Below are positions 18,940-28,933 of a DNA stretch of 64,000 bases, in pieces. Every line of letters begins with the position of its first letter. Within the stretch, counting starts at the first letter, position 1. Made by a program: the position numbers and the translations under genes. Location of the stretch: the NCBI GenBank assembly GCA_008508345.1, contig QNGE01000776.1:1-64000 (forward strand), in the 5' to 3' direction. A model generated the notes under the pieces. The model made no database searches. It was not told the DNA's origin and saw only the letters and a program-made list of their open reading frames with translations. This DNA is from Paragonimus westermani. Taxonomy: Eukaryota > Platyhelminthes > Trematoda > Plagiorchiida > Troglotrematidae.

Positions 18940-21720
18940 ATTTTCTGCATGGAAGGTTTGACCTGTGAAACAAAATTCATGATCGATACAGAAGCAGAGA
19001 TTAGCATTATCCTGCATTCGGCAGAGGAAAACAATCGGAGACTTCTGCAACACTTTGAGCTACGAACTTTGCGCCCATTGGAACTCTCCCGTCGAATTCT
19101 AAGCTAAACCCTCGGATCATCCATCTGATATTCTTTCCCCTACCATTAAAACCAACACAGACGTTTCAACCTGCTAGCCGACACGCACCAATCGTGTCTA
19201 ACTGATACTTCAACAGAACTCAACATTCTTGGCAGATCACTCTACATGGTCTTGCTTGGAGTACTGCCGTTCAACCCCGTCGTACCTGAGCATTGTGGGG
19301 GTGCCCATTCAAACTGTTGTTATAACCTCGTCCCGCTAACCACTCAGTGCCTACGACAAATCACATCACACAACCCACTGCCGAAACAGGGTGGCCAGGG
19401 CTCAGTCATCAAAGTCGATTAGCACCCGATCAGGTGAATTCACTCAGTTGGAGCTTGTGCCTAGAATCGGTATTACACGCGTGGTCAGTAGCCCGTGGGC
19501 GATGGCGCTTTCAGGTGATGCACAAAATGGTGGACAGAGAGAGCACTAGTGTAGCCGTTGTTATGACATAGAATGAACCGACCAATTCCGCCGGGTGCCA
19601 CTTAACACTTGGGGGTAGAAAGCAAGCCTGTCCATAAAAGATATTCACGAAAATCGACGTGATACGTGCTTATACTTAGTTCCTGGTGTTTTCTGAGGTA
19701 ATCTTGACGGGAGCGGTCATAACGCCATTCTGACTTATCCGAGTCTTCACATGTCGGTTAGTTTTGGCGACACTGCTCATACTGTTCAACGCCTCATGGA
19801 AGGTGTACTGAACGACCGCTGCCCCGCCCTTGGATGACACGTTGGTTTCTAGCTCGTCACAGACAGAACGCTGTGTGCACTTTTGTTTATTTTATACCCG
19901 GCTCTCTGGTTACGCAGATGCAATCCACCTGGCTGAGTGCCCGTTTGAAATGTGTCAGGTAAATTTCCATGTACACAATATATTTGCAAGAGGGCTCAAA
20001 CATCTGTGTGAGGAGGCGGAAGAAATACTGAACTCTCCGGACCCTGTATCTCTCGTGCAACTTCATCTGTTGAGTGCTTTGGGAAAATATGTTGACATTT
20101 TGCCTCTAGATACACCATACAATGCAATAAGTAACTGACCTCCTAGAAGACCGTAGGCGCTCGTTTAGGTTCACAAGTGATTCATGAACAGTCCTTCTTC
20201 ATTAGAAAAAGCTTATCATTATGGGATATCTTTTACACCACCACCTGATAAACTCAGTACCATGCATTCTGAGTGACGTGACCTTTGAAAAAATCTTGCA
20301 GGAGCAGGTCGGCGACGTCTGATGCCCAATAGCCTGCCGCTGTATGTGTCCACAGCCAACACATTCGCGTTATTTGTTTTCATGGAGAACTGTTGGCACT
20401 ACAACTCAACAGTCGCTACTTCCAGCAAGCTCTAGTTAGCAGCCATGTTATCGTCCTTACAGGTAATAAACGGCTAACGCTCGCCACACGGTTTCTCAAT
20501 GAAGCTTGACACTGACAATTCCACTAGGTTTGCGACTGATATCCGTCGTTTTCAGGCATTCTGAGCCAAGTCATTCATGCTTTTTCGTGCACCGATGTTA
20601 CGACGAATGCGGCGGAAATCGCCGTCTATCTCGCAGGGTCAAAACTGCACCGACAAACAATTCACAGGTCGAACAACTCCGCTGTCCAGTTTCCTCTAAA
20701 CTGGAACGCGTTTTCTGCACTCGTTTAAAAGGATTATTACTTGGAACACTTCACGCGCTCTCTCATTTGGCCATTTTTCTTGGTTTTCCCTCGAAAAACC
20801 CCCGAAACATTGGACACCGTTTCATACGAGCATAAACTCAACGGCCAAAATTGCTATTGGAAGCTTGATCTGAGACAAGGTCGAGTGCGGCATCCCCATA
20901 TAGTCCGGAGCCTACTAATACTATCAGAGACCTAAAATCTCATCGCCACGCGTTCCCCATTGGTCAGCTACACCTTCCCTGACAGGCGCTTTTAGCAAAT
21001 GTACTTGGGCTTGGTGGGCGCTTGCCACCACCCAAAAGATATTCCTCTAAACATGTGTAGGCTGATTACCATGTTGAGCAGCTTCAAACTGTTCGCCAGG
21101 AGCTGCTGCACGAGCGTGTTTAGAGCACTCGGTCGTTCAGTTTAGCTACTTCACTATGGTGATCGCCGACTATGGGTGGCACTTCGAAGTGGCCTTCAAA
21201 ACACCTGTCACCTCAATAAGACGTGGTCGGATTCACAGTACAGCTTATCATCTGACAGCTTGTCCAAAAACCGAACGTTTTCACTGAAAACTGAAAGGTT
21301 CTATATCTGATAGCAACAATCCTTCGTGTCGAGCATTTCCGCTGTGTTAGACATCCGTGTAAACTCGCGCTTAGTTAATCCATGTACTTTTTCGATATAC
21401 CGGGATCCGTCAACTTCTCATTTTACGGTTATCGTTTGGTCCAGCACACGCAGTGATTACCACCAACCCCATCAGAAGAACAGAAGCCACTGAGGCATTC
21501 CGATAAGTGTCCGCCAAGTTTTAGCGTTTTGGTTGATGCCACTGATGCTGGAACAACTTTACGACCACCATATACGGGTACATTTTATGTAGTCTGACGG
21601 TATGTTGAGCGTCTCGTGTTAAACCGAAGAGATGAAAGCAACGTTACCTTCCGTTTGAATCCCACTTTTGTGGACGCAACCAAAATAAAAATTGACTGAT
21701 GACCAGTACCGGACAGCTGT
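18940..21720 (+). mobile_element. Ty3/gypsy Pol relic
   Basis: Pieces of a Ty3/gypsy polyprotein appear in the right order but in shifting frames. A protease remnant at about 18960-19100 reads ETKFMIDTEAEISII, with the active-site DTG changed to DTE. An RT start at about 19400-19520 reads FTQLELVPRIGITRVVSSPW. An RT segment at about 19770-19810 reads AHTVQRLMEGVLND (family form NAAQTFQRLMDEVL). An integrase piece at about 21160-21300 reads HFEVAFKTPVTSIRRGRIHS followed by TAYH. A C-terminal segment at about 21530-21600 reads TTLRPPYTGTFYVV. Stops and indels are frequent, so it is long dead. LTRs were not identified. Confidence 0.75.
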
Positions 21721-22234
21721 GTTGACAATTGTATTTGAAGGTCGTTGCAAAGGAAAAACGGACATTTTGGGGCAGATCCTCACACTTGGAATATTTTTTT
21801 AAATGTTACAACCAAAATTTTCGGTCAAAGTGCCTGCGGTTCATTAATCGAAGTTAATGCGAAAATTAGAATACACCGGAGAAGTGCTAAAAGTACTGGT
21901 ATGGTGATGAAAAGCCTCCCACCATTTTCGTAAATGCAACTCACTGATGGCGTTGGCGCGCTTTATAGTATCTTAAAAATGCAGTAGTTGCAATTTTCGA
22001 GACGAAATACGTCACGCCTTAATCCGAGATTGCTTGATATTGCCGCGTTCAGAAGATACCGTCGAAATGGGAATATACGATCACACAATATTGGTATGGT
22101 ACTTCAATAAGAATACTAGCATATATGGGGGCAAAACATGTACGAAAACGTTTTTAGCTTTCATGTCTACATGTATTTATACTATTGTTCCTTTGTTGCA
22201 GGGTTTCAGGTAGATTCTGGTCGACGAAACGTTG
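21721..22234. other. Unassigned spacer
   Basis: About 500 bp between the Ty3 relic and the Penelope-like element. No gene is visible. The last 50 bp (GGTTTCAGGTAGATTCTGG then GACGAAACGTTG) have the look of a Penelope-type terminal region. Confidence 0.4.
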
Positions 22235-22456
22235 TTTTTGGAATTTGAACAAAACTTAGAACACCAAAACTGGTGGATGCAAGCATTTTTTATTGACTCG
22301 TCAGTACCAAATTTGCAATAACATGAAATGGGTTTTTATATCGAGCAGTTAAGGAGCAGGGTTGATAGTCAGTCGGTGGTTTAGGAAAGGTCACTACGTC
22401 AAGGGAAGGGTCAAGTTTACGAGCAATTGTTTCTGAACACACAAGGATTTGCGTCA
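22235..22456 (-). repeat. Inverted 3'-end segment of the Penelope-like element (left arm)
   Basis: This segment is the reverse complement, with scattered mismatches, of 24006-24215 at the other side of the element. Matching blocks are GGTTTAGGAAAGGTCACTA (left) with the complement of TAGTGACCTTTCCTAAACC (right); AAGGGTCAAGTTTACGAGCA with TGCTCGTAAACTTGACCCTT; TTCTGAACACACAAGG with CCTTGTGTGTTCAGAA; and TATTGACTCGTC with GACGAGTCAATA. It includes the end of the coding sequence and 3' UTR of a minus-strand copy, so it is a 3' fragment placed head-to-head with the plus-strand element. Confidence 0.85.
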
Positions 22457-22459
22457 ATC

Positions 22460-24063
22460 ACATTGTTGTCTTCTTTCCATCGTAGAAAACTTATCATTAT
22501 GCGGTCGTATTGTGTTCACACACTTCTGTACGAAGAGAACTTACATCAACCGTTTGCAGAAGTCAGGTAAGAAGTCTGCTGAAGAACCAGTTCCACTGGA
22601 TCCCAGTAAGTATGTATTGAACTGTTCTTCAGTACAATTGAATTCCATGCAATTAGAAGCCTTGGCTTTGTCTCTAGATTATAGAATACCATCATACAGA
22701 CATAGTCGTATTTATATTGAAGCTCAAGTTGAGAGCCTAATTGATCAATTATCAGACCTTCAGCTAACTACTGCTGATAACCTAGGCTGGGTTAAGACCA
22801 AACTGACTGATATAGCTAACGGGCTTATCATGACCCCAATCAACGGCCAGTCATTTTAGACAGGGACGCATATGTACAGAAGATGTTGTCAATACTAGAG
22901 GACCGAACGAAGTCTCAGCAAATAGACACCGTAGACAACGTCAATGAAATAGAAGGTCGCATAGAACGGCATCTCGAACTCTTCTTACAACTGCGCTTAA
23001 TCGATGGCATGACTTACAAAGCTCTGAAACCATGTGGGTCGTCGACACCTCAGCTCTACGCCCTCCCTAAAACACACAAATCTGGGATGCCTCTTAGGCC
23101 TATCCTAGCAATGACCAATTCACCGTACCATAAATTGGTACGTTGGTTAGTCGCAATCCTAACTCCATTGAAACAAAAGTTTCAAACACATTCTATTAAA
23201 GATTCTTTTGAATTGATCAGTGACTTAGAAAACATCAATCTTACTAATGAGTTGATGTGTTCCATAGACGTTCAGTCACTATTCACGAATGTCCCGTTAC
23301 ACGAGACAATCGATTATATTGGTGAGCTTGTTGAAATGAGTCACATTACTCTGCCTCTACCTAATGATATTTTGAGGGAAGCCTTATTGTTATGTATTGA
23401 AAACATCAGCTTCCGTTTTCTTGATCGGTGCTACCACCAAATAGACGGGGTAGCCATGGGAAGTCCACTAGGGCCCATCCTAGCAGACATTTTCATGTTA
23501 AAGATTGAGCGGGAGTTGGCTACAGACATAGCGGTCTGTCATATTACAAACGCTACGTCGATGATACACTAGTATTCAGTCGGTCNNNNNNNNNNNNNNN
23601 NNNNNNNNNNNNNNNNNNNNNNNNNNNNNNNNNNNNNNNNNNNNNNNNNNNNNNNNNNNNNNNNNNNNNNNNNNNNNNNNNNNNNNNNNNNNNNNNNNNN
23701 NNNNNNNNNNNNNNNNNNNNNNNNNNNNNNNNNNNNNNNNNNNNNNNNNNNNNNNNNNNNNNNNNNNNNNNNNNNNNNNNNNNNNNNNNTTTGCCTAAAT
23801 GGGTGCAGAGCTCTGTATTACAGAAGAACGACAGTGTTGTTGAAACACTGAAGCAACCGGCGTCCGCAGTCGCAAGACACGTCCTGACCACTGGTCACGT
23901 TATCGACCCAATTTGTGCATTTCGAATCCTATTACGTCACTCGAATCCAAGATTCTTGCGCTTTGCTGAGGCGGTCGCAATCAATCGACGGAAGCCGACC
24001 TTGTGTGTTCAGAAAAAACTGCTCGTAAACTTGACCCTTCCCTGGACTAGTGACCTTTCCTAA
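22460..24063 (+). pseudogene. Penelope-like element: reverse transcriptase and GIY-YIG end (broken, gapped)
   Basis: Penelope-like elements encode an RT joined to a GIY-YIG endonuclease. Here an N-terminal part (22449-22859) is followed, after a frameshift near 22846, by VILDRDAYVQKMLSILEDRT. Then come the family signatures STPQLYALPKTHKSGMPLRP, SIDVQSLFTNVPLHETIDYI and YHQIDGVAMGSPLGPILADI (up to 23500). A second frameshift near 23535 places SYYKRYVDDTLVFSRS, with the catalytic YVDD, in another frame just before the gap. After the gap, TGHVIDPICAFRI, FLRFAEAVAINRRKPTLCVQ and NLTLPW (23790-24063) are the end of the endonuclease region. Two frameshifts make this copy inactive as assembled. Confidence 0.88.
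23586..23789. other. Assembly gap (204 N)
   Basis: 204 undetermined bases interrupt the Penelope-like element between the YVDD box and the end of the GIY-YIG region. The protein frames drawn through the N run are artefacts. Confidence 1.
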
Positions 24064-24215
24064 ACCACCGATTGACTATCAACTCTGCGCCCTAACTGCT
24101 GGATATAAAAAACCCGTTTCATGTTATTGTAAATTTGGTACAGACGAGTCAATACGAAATGCTTGCAACTACCAGTTTTCGTGTTTTAACAGTTTTGTTC
24201 AAGCTTCTGAAGGGA
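24006..24215 (+). repeat. 3' end of the Penelope-like element (right arm of inverted repeat)
   Basis: It contains the last codons and 3' UTR of the plus-strand element and pairs with 22235-22456. The two arms are about 1.55 kb apart and enclose the whole remaining RT. Confidence 0.85.
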
Positions 24216-24219
24216 ATGA

Positions 24220-24684
24220 ACTGTTTCAAAGTTTTGGGAATTGCCTGAAAATGACTATTATATGGTTGCTCGCACCTTCGGTGTATACGGAACGCCGCAA
24301 AGAAGGATATTTTTCCCATTCTATCTCCGAGAACCTTCAGAAGTTGTTTCCGTTCACTCTACCGCATTGTCTCTAACTAGATCGAGGGCACGCAACGCTT
24401 CTACAAGACAGCACACAGAAAAGTGTGAACCCAAACTGCCTGCCGATGAAATACAAGATTCCCATCGTTTTTCGCATGTGTTGGTTTCCATGTTGTCCAC
24501 GATAAAGTTCATTCCTAAGGATCAGCTACTGGTACGAGCGCTTCCTGCATACTCAGACGCTGTTAACAGCCTAAACCAACTGGATCTGGTAAGTACTGGC
24601 GTGGAACATTTCGTATATTTAGATGACGTTCAAGACCCGGGTCAACCGGACTCGGCTAACGGTTTCATTCTCTGGGTAAATTAG
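24220..24684 (+). CDS. Unidentified open frame downstream of the Penelope-like element
   Basis: A frame of about 155 codons with no stop, lying just outside the Penelope inverted repeat. I recognise no family. The sequence is of normal composition (NDYYMVARTFGVYG near the start, DQLLVRALPAYSDAVNSL in the second half, VEHFVYLDDVQDPG near the end). Its first ATG is well inside the frame, and the stop TAG is preceded by CTCTGGGTAAAT, which could be a splice donor. It could be an exon, a worn transposon frame or chance; I cannot choose. Confidence 0.25.
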   Translation, partial: TVSKFWELPENDYYMVARTFGVYGTPQRRIFFPFYLREPSEVVSVHSTALSLTRSRARNASTRQHTEKCEPKLPADEIQDSHRFSHVLVSMLSTIKFIPKDQLLVRALPAYSDAVNSLNQLDLVSTGVEHFVYLDDVQDPGQPDSANGFILWVN

Positions 24685-25049
24685 GATTGAGAATGTGTGA
24701 TAATGAATCCAAACATGTTATGTAATGTACAATTCTTCCGTGTGATATGAGGTGGACTATCAAATAAATCTGTCCGCAGAAATTCCTTCTTAGACATGAG
24801 TCTCAAGTGCTTCTGGGCGAGCAACCAAGTTCTCATTATAGCTTTAGGCTGGAAGTGGGATATGTATATCGCAACACGATTACTGGGAAGGATTCCAGAC
24901 ACTTTGTTTTCATATAGACCTTCCAACTGTGAAGCCTTAGAGAGGGGCACGTGAAAGGTGATGGTGGGAGGGCTGAAAGCCGTAAAAACTACTGTTATCT
25001 GCCAGTAACGAAACTTGGCAGTAATGGTAGTGGGTATGCAATAAAGCAA
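24681..25049 (-). CDS. Unidentified open frame, convergent with the previous one
   Basis: 122 codons on the minus strand, meeting the plus-strand frame end to end at 24681-24684. Residues include TITFHVPLSKASQLEGLYEN, RVAIYISHFQPKAIMRTWLL and FLRTDLFDSPPHITRKN. A CTTTCAG site lies at the start of the SPPTITFHV part and could be a splice acceptor. There is no family match that I recognise. Confidence 0.22.
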   Translation of the reverse strand: MLYCIPTTITAKFRYWQITVVFTAFSPPTITFHVPLSKASQLEGLYENKVSGILPSNRVAIYISHFQPKAIMRTWLLAQKHLRLMSKKEFLRTDLFDSPPHITRKNCTLHNMFGFIITHSQS

Positions 25050-25819
25050 ATGAACTTCGTCTTATAATCAGAGGTAAATCATTGAGGCTGGAAGCAGCGT
25101 CGCGTTGACCACAGAGGACTCGTCAGCAAGTTATGCGGGCCAAGAAACCGAACAGGGAGGGATTTGTATGACATACTGCTTCGTGTGATAAGTGCAGCGC
25201 GTGCATTCGAAAAATAAAAGCAGAGAAGTAGTGGTGAAATTGATCGGAAATGTATTTAGGCGTAACTTCCAATGTAATCGTGAACTATTTGAAACATAGA
25301 CCCACACATGACCGCGTGAAAGGCAAACTGGTGTAACATCATATATTTTGGATCAAGTCTGTGGAACAGGCGAACCATTTTTTCTGCTGCGCGCATCAGT
25401 GATTGAAAGAAATCCTTTTATTTCCAATTATGCTTTTTTTCTGACCGATTTCACGTTCAAAACAATATTCAGTCATCTGTTTTTTACCGCCTATAATCAT
25501 CCGTAAAGTTTGCGCACACTCCAGCGTGCTTCTCACATACGCGCTGAGGAATGCACATTTTTATGAGCGTTGTTATTATCCCAACGCCAGAAAGACAGGG
25601 GTCCATAAGCGACTGTTGGAACAGTGTATATGCACCACGAGGAACGTACCATCAGGACGAACGACAACGCATTACTGCCGAGCAGGAGTAGATACATGCC
25701 AGCCATGCAAATCAGTGTGCGCGTTCGATGTGCTAATACACAACTTCGCAGGGCGAGTGTTTCGCAGACATGGTTCATGGAATCAACAAGTTTTCCCCAT
25801 TAGTTGCACGTTTACTAGC
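25050..25819. other. Unassigned sequence
   Basis: No supported gene. A plus-strand frame at 25526-25963 runs into the following CR1 relic and is open mostly by chance. Confidence 0.4.
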
Positions 25820-26240
25820 AACACTATTCCGTGGCTAATATTTTGCTCTTCAGGGATAGCCCGTCAGGGGCCAGCATTAAGGTCCACCTCTCCAGTGTTA
25901 TCGCCTTTGGTATTGCTATGGCCTTCGACGGTGTCCCATACAATCATTTTGTACATGAACTAGAAGCTTATGACATACAAGGTGAGGTTCTTCGCTGGAT
26001 TAAAACCTTTCTTAACAACAGAACTTCCGAATTAACAATCGGATCCCAAGGCATCCAATCTTGATCTGCTGTAATTTATGCCGTATAAGTCAGTGACCCT
26101 CCCAACCCTATTTCTGACAACGCTCTTCCTTGTGCCGATGACCTAATAGTCCGGAGTTCTTGTGATGTCAGTGCGACACAGGTTGGCCTTGACCGTAATA
26201 AGTGACATAAATGGAAGGAGTCTATCCGGAGAAACAATAA
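25820..26240 (+). mobile_element. CR1 LINE fragment, RT palm (copy 5)
   Basis: The translation follows the ORF2 of copy 1: ANILLFRDSPSGASIKVHLS, then IAMAFDGVPYNHFVHELEAY, then DIQGEVLRWIKTFLNNRT, and in a shifted frame ISDNALPCADDLIVRSSCDV, where CADD stands for the catalytic YADD. The piece covers only the centre of the RT. Both ends are missing, and it carries at least one frameshift near 26060. Confidence 0.8.
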
Positions 26241-27244
26241 AAATAACAACACATTCCACTCGGAATCTATCTGTGATATGATGTGCAAAGAACGCAATGG
26301 GTATGTGGAAATTTTGCATTAAAGAAGCCCTAGGAGCTCCGTTGTTGTCTACTCTATCCTTCTCTTACCGTCACCAGATGACCACCAAAAAGAGGTGTGG
26401 AACTCGCGATGACCGGAAATAAATTTTGTGCACGTAGACAAGTGTAATATTAAAACTCTTTGCGTGGTATAGGCGTTGAACCGCCGCATGGGTATGTTAA
26501 ACAATTCTTCTGTTTTGACTTGACGAAGATACCCCCAATGAGCATGCCCTGCGAGCAGTCATCAGGAAAGTCACTGATCTGAGGCAAACCATCTTTGGGT
26601 TTTGCCTTAAAATTCTCGATCATAATCCCATCTAGTTTCGCAATTTGCACGACGTAATAATCCTCTCACACGTTCTCTTCGGCGCCGGACTCTTGTAACA
26701 ATTCTGCACGTGAATGGCTGGTAGTCTTCGAAGATGACACAAAATAGGTTCCCACAAACTTCGACCTCACACCTTCCTTAGGGAATATTTCTTTCGTTAC
26801 AGTGTTACGAATCACTGGGAGGAGCCTTCATTTGAGGCCGTTAACTGATCTTCCAATGACCATTTCAGTGTTTCATTAGACTCCCAGTTACCCAAGACGG
26901 TTAGATTGGTAAGCTACTCTGTTCTCAGTACTCTCCATAACCTCTAGGATCTGCGCTACAACCTATTTTTACCGATTGCATTTCAAGACGACAAAACCCC
27001 TACCTATCGAAATTAATAAACTGATTAGATTCCGATGACTTCTGTCTTCATTCTCGAACAATTGAACAAATCACTAGAAAGTATAATGCTTGAATTTTGT
27101 GTAGGTTAGCCTTTTGATAAAATGTACAAAAGATGACGATAGTGTAATGGTGGTTCTTCTTGTGTACAGTAACTTTATACGTAGCTAAGGACACCAATCC
27201 TTGACTTTCATATCGATTTTTATACAATAAAGGTTGTGGGTACA
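26241..27244. other. Unassigned sequence
   Basis: About 1 kb between two CR1 relics. No gene, structural RNA or clear repeat is visible. Confidence 0.4.
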
Positions 27245-28932
27245 GCATGTCACGGTATCCTTCTGTTCAGGTTCTCTCTCCGTTTGACGAGGTCATAAGT
27301 GATGAGAGCCACCCGGCAAACAGAGTTACCGTCAAGCGAACTCCATATGTGTGGCACAGTTATTTAAGGAATACTGTTCGGCAGTCTTCAACATCGCACC
27401 ACCTAACGGGCATCCTACCGTAGTACTGTGGAGCTTTCCGTAAGCACCTTTTAACGGCGAGTTTCGCGTGCTAGATGTTGGAGAACTTTTGTATAGGGTT
27501 AGTTCACATGGTGCATTGTGTCCTGACAAGGTCCACCTTGGTGGTTCTCAAAATAACAGATACCCAAAATAACATTCTGCCCAGTACGTGTAAATAAGTG
27601 ACGGTCACGTCTGTCTTCAAGGCGAGTGACAGGCGGTCCCCGGCTGGTCATCAGCCAGTCAGCTTCACTATCATTCCATGAAAAATAATGGAACGCTTAA
27701 TAAGGCGCAGCTCTCTCGGGCACTTCGTATCGAGGAATGTTTTTCTTTCATCCATTATGGCTTTCTTCCTGACCAGTCATGGGTAACGATTATGCTGAAC
27801 TTCAGAGACAATCTGACGGAAGCGAAAGACAATGACCTCATCTCAGATGCCATCTTCCGCACCTTTGCCAAGGCCTTCAACCACGTCCCACACAGCCTTC
27901 AGACACAAAATGGAAGCTTATGGTATCCGTAGAGAGTTTACTCGCTAGGCTTCTTCTTATCTAGATGGTGGAGCCCCTAGAGTTGAAACCGTGTCAGACC
28001 TTTTGTCTGGTTATCCGATTTCTGCTGGTTTTTTCAGTGATCAGTGCTTGGTTCATTTTCATTCCTTTTTTACATCAGCGATCCTCCAGACAGCGTTTCC
28101 GACAACACTCCTCCATACACCGATGAATTCCGTTAAACACAGTGCACTAAAAATTGATGCTGACGCGATTAGGCAGTGGTCGGGCGATGTGAGTCTTCCA
28201 TTGAATGGCAAAAGGTGTGCACAATTGTTGTTCACGGTGTGCTTAATACCGTAAACACAACGAAGATCGATCTCAAGAAAGGTCTGCGGACCTGGTTGTC
28301 CTCTGACTCTTCTTTCGCGTATCCTTACCAGATGGATCGAGAAAAGGGAATCGCCACTTTTCGGATGGTTGATCGCACTTTTTTTCGCAATAACACAAAA
28401 GCGTTTCAGGCGTTCCACAGGATTTTTATAAGACTGTTTCTCGAGTATGTTTACCGGGTCATGCACACCTGTCTGAAGTGGGACGCGAACGCCACTGAGG
28501 TTGTCCAGCGCGCAGCTACCAACCTACTCACAGGCCCGAAAAATGTTTCTGACGACTCTCGGCTTGAAATTCCTGATTTGAATTTATCTGGATTCCGGCA
28601 CCTCCCTGGTGATCTAATTCACATACTCTTTTTGAGGTGTGTCCAGCAAAAGAGTTCTCATTTGTGAGGAATGGAGACGGTCGACAAAGACATGTCAAGA
28701 ATTTTGCAGGCTTTGACCACGGAACTTCCTCAGGCAACAATTTTCTTCTTATAAGATCATCATCCAGTGAGACAGCCTCCATTTTAGGTTCACCAGGAAA
28801 CGTTTGAAGAATCATATCAAAACCCTGCTGCACTCAGTAACTTAGATTAGATTAGTGATGTTACTCTGTCTGTAACATTTGTTGCAGTCTGCAAAGAAGG
28901 GGCTGTACGCTGTGTTCGGTGGCTGCGTTTCA
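27245..28932 (+). mobile_element. CR1 LINE relic (copy 4), 5'-truncated
   Basis: Running along ORF2 of copy 1 on the plus strand: VAQLFKEYCSAVFNIAPPNG (27340-27400), SSHGALCPDKVH (27490-27530), the PVSFTIIP and KIMERL region (27660-27700), FAKAFNHVPH (27860-27890), DAIRQWSGDVSLPLNGKRCA (28160-28215), KIDLKKGLRTWLSSDSSFAY (28265-28325), VVQRAATNLLTGPKNVSDDS (28500-28560), FSFVRNGDGRQRHVKNFAGF (28660-28720), and then a 3' UTR similar to that of copy 1 (TTACTCTGT and CTGCGTTTCAG). There are many frameshifts. Only the second half of ORF2 and the 3' end remain. It ends where copy 3 begins on the other strand. Confidence 0.85.
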
Positions 28933-28933
28933 G

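Noticed and set aside
23553..23891. Minus-strand frame running through the N gap
   Set aside because: It is open only because N bases were not counted as stops.
26456..26480. Small hairpin with a GGTTCAACGCC-like word on the minus strand
   Set aside because: It was considered as a tRNA T-arm, but the loop size and box are wrong and no cloverleaf forms.
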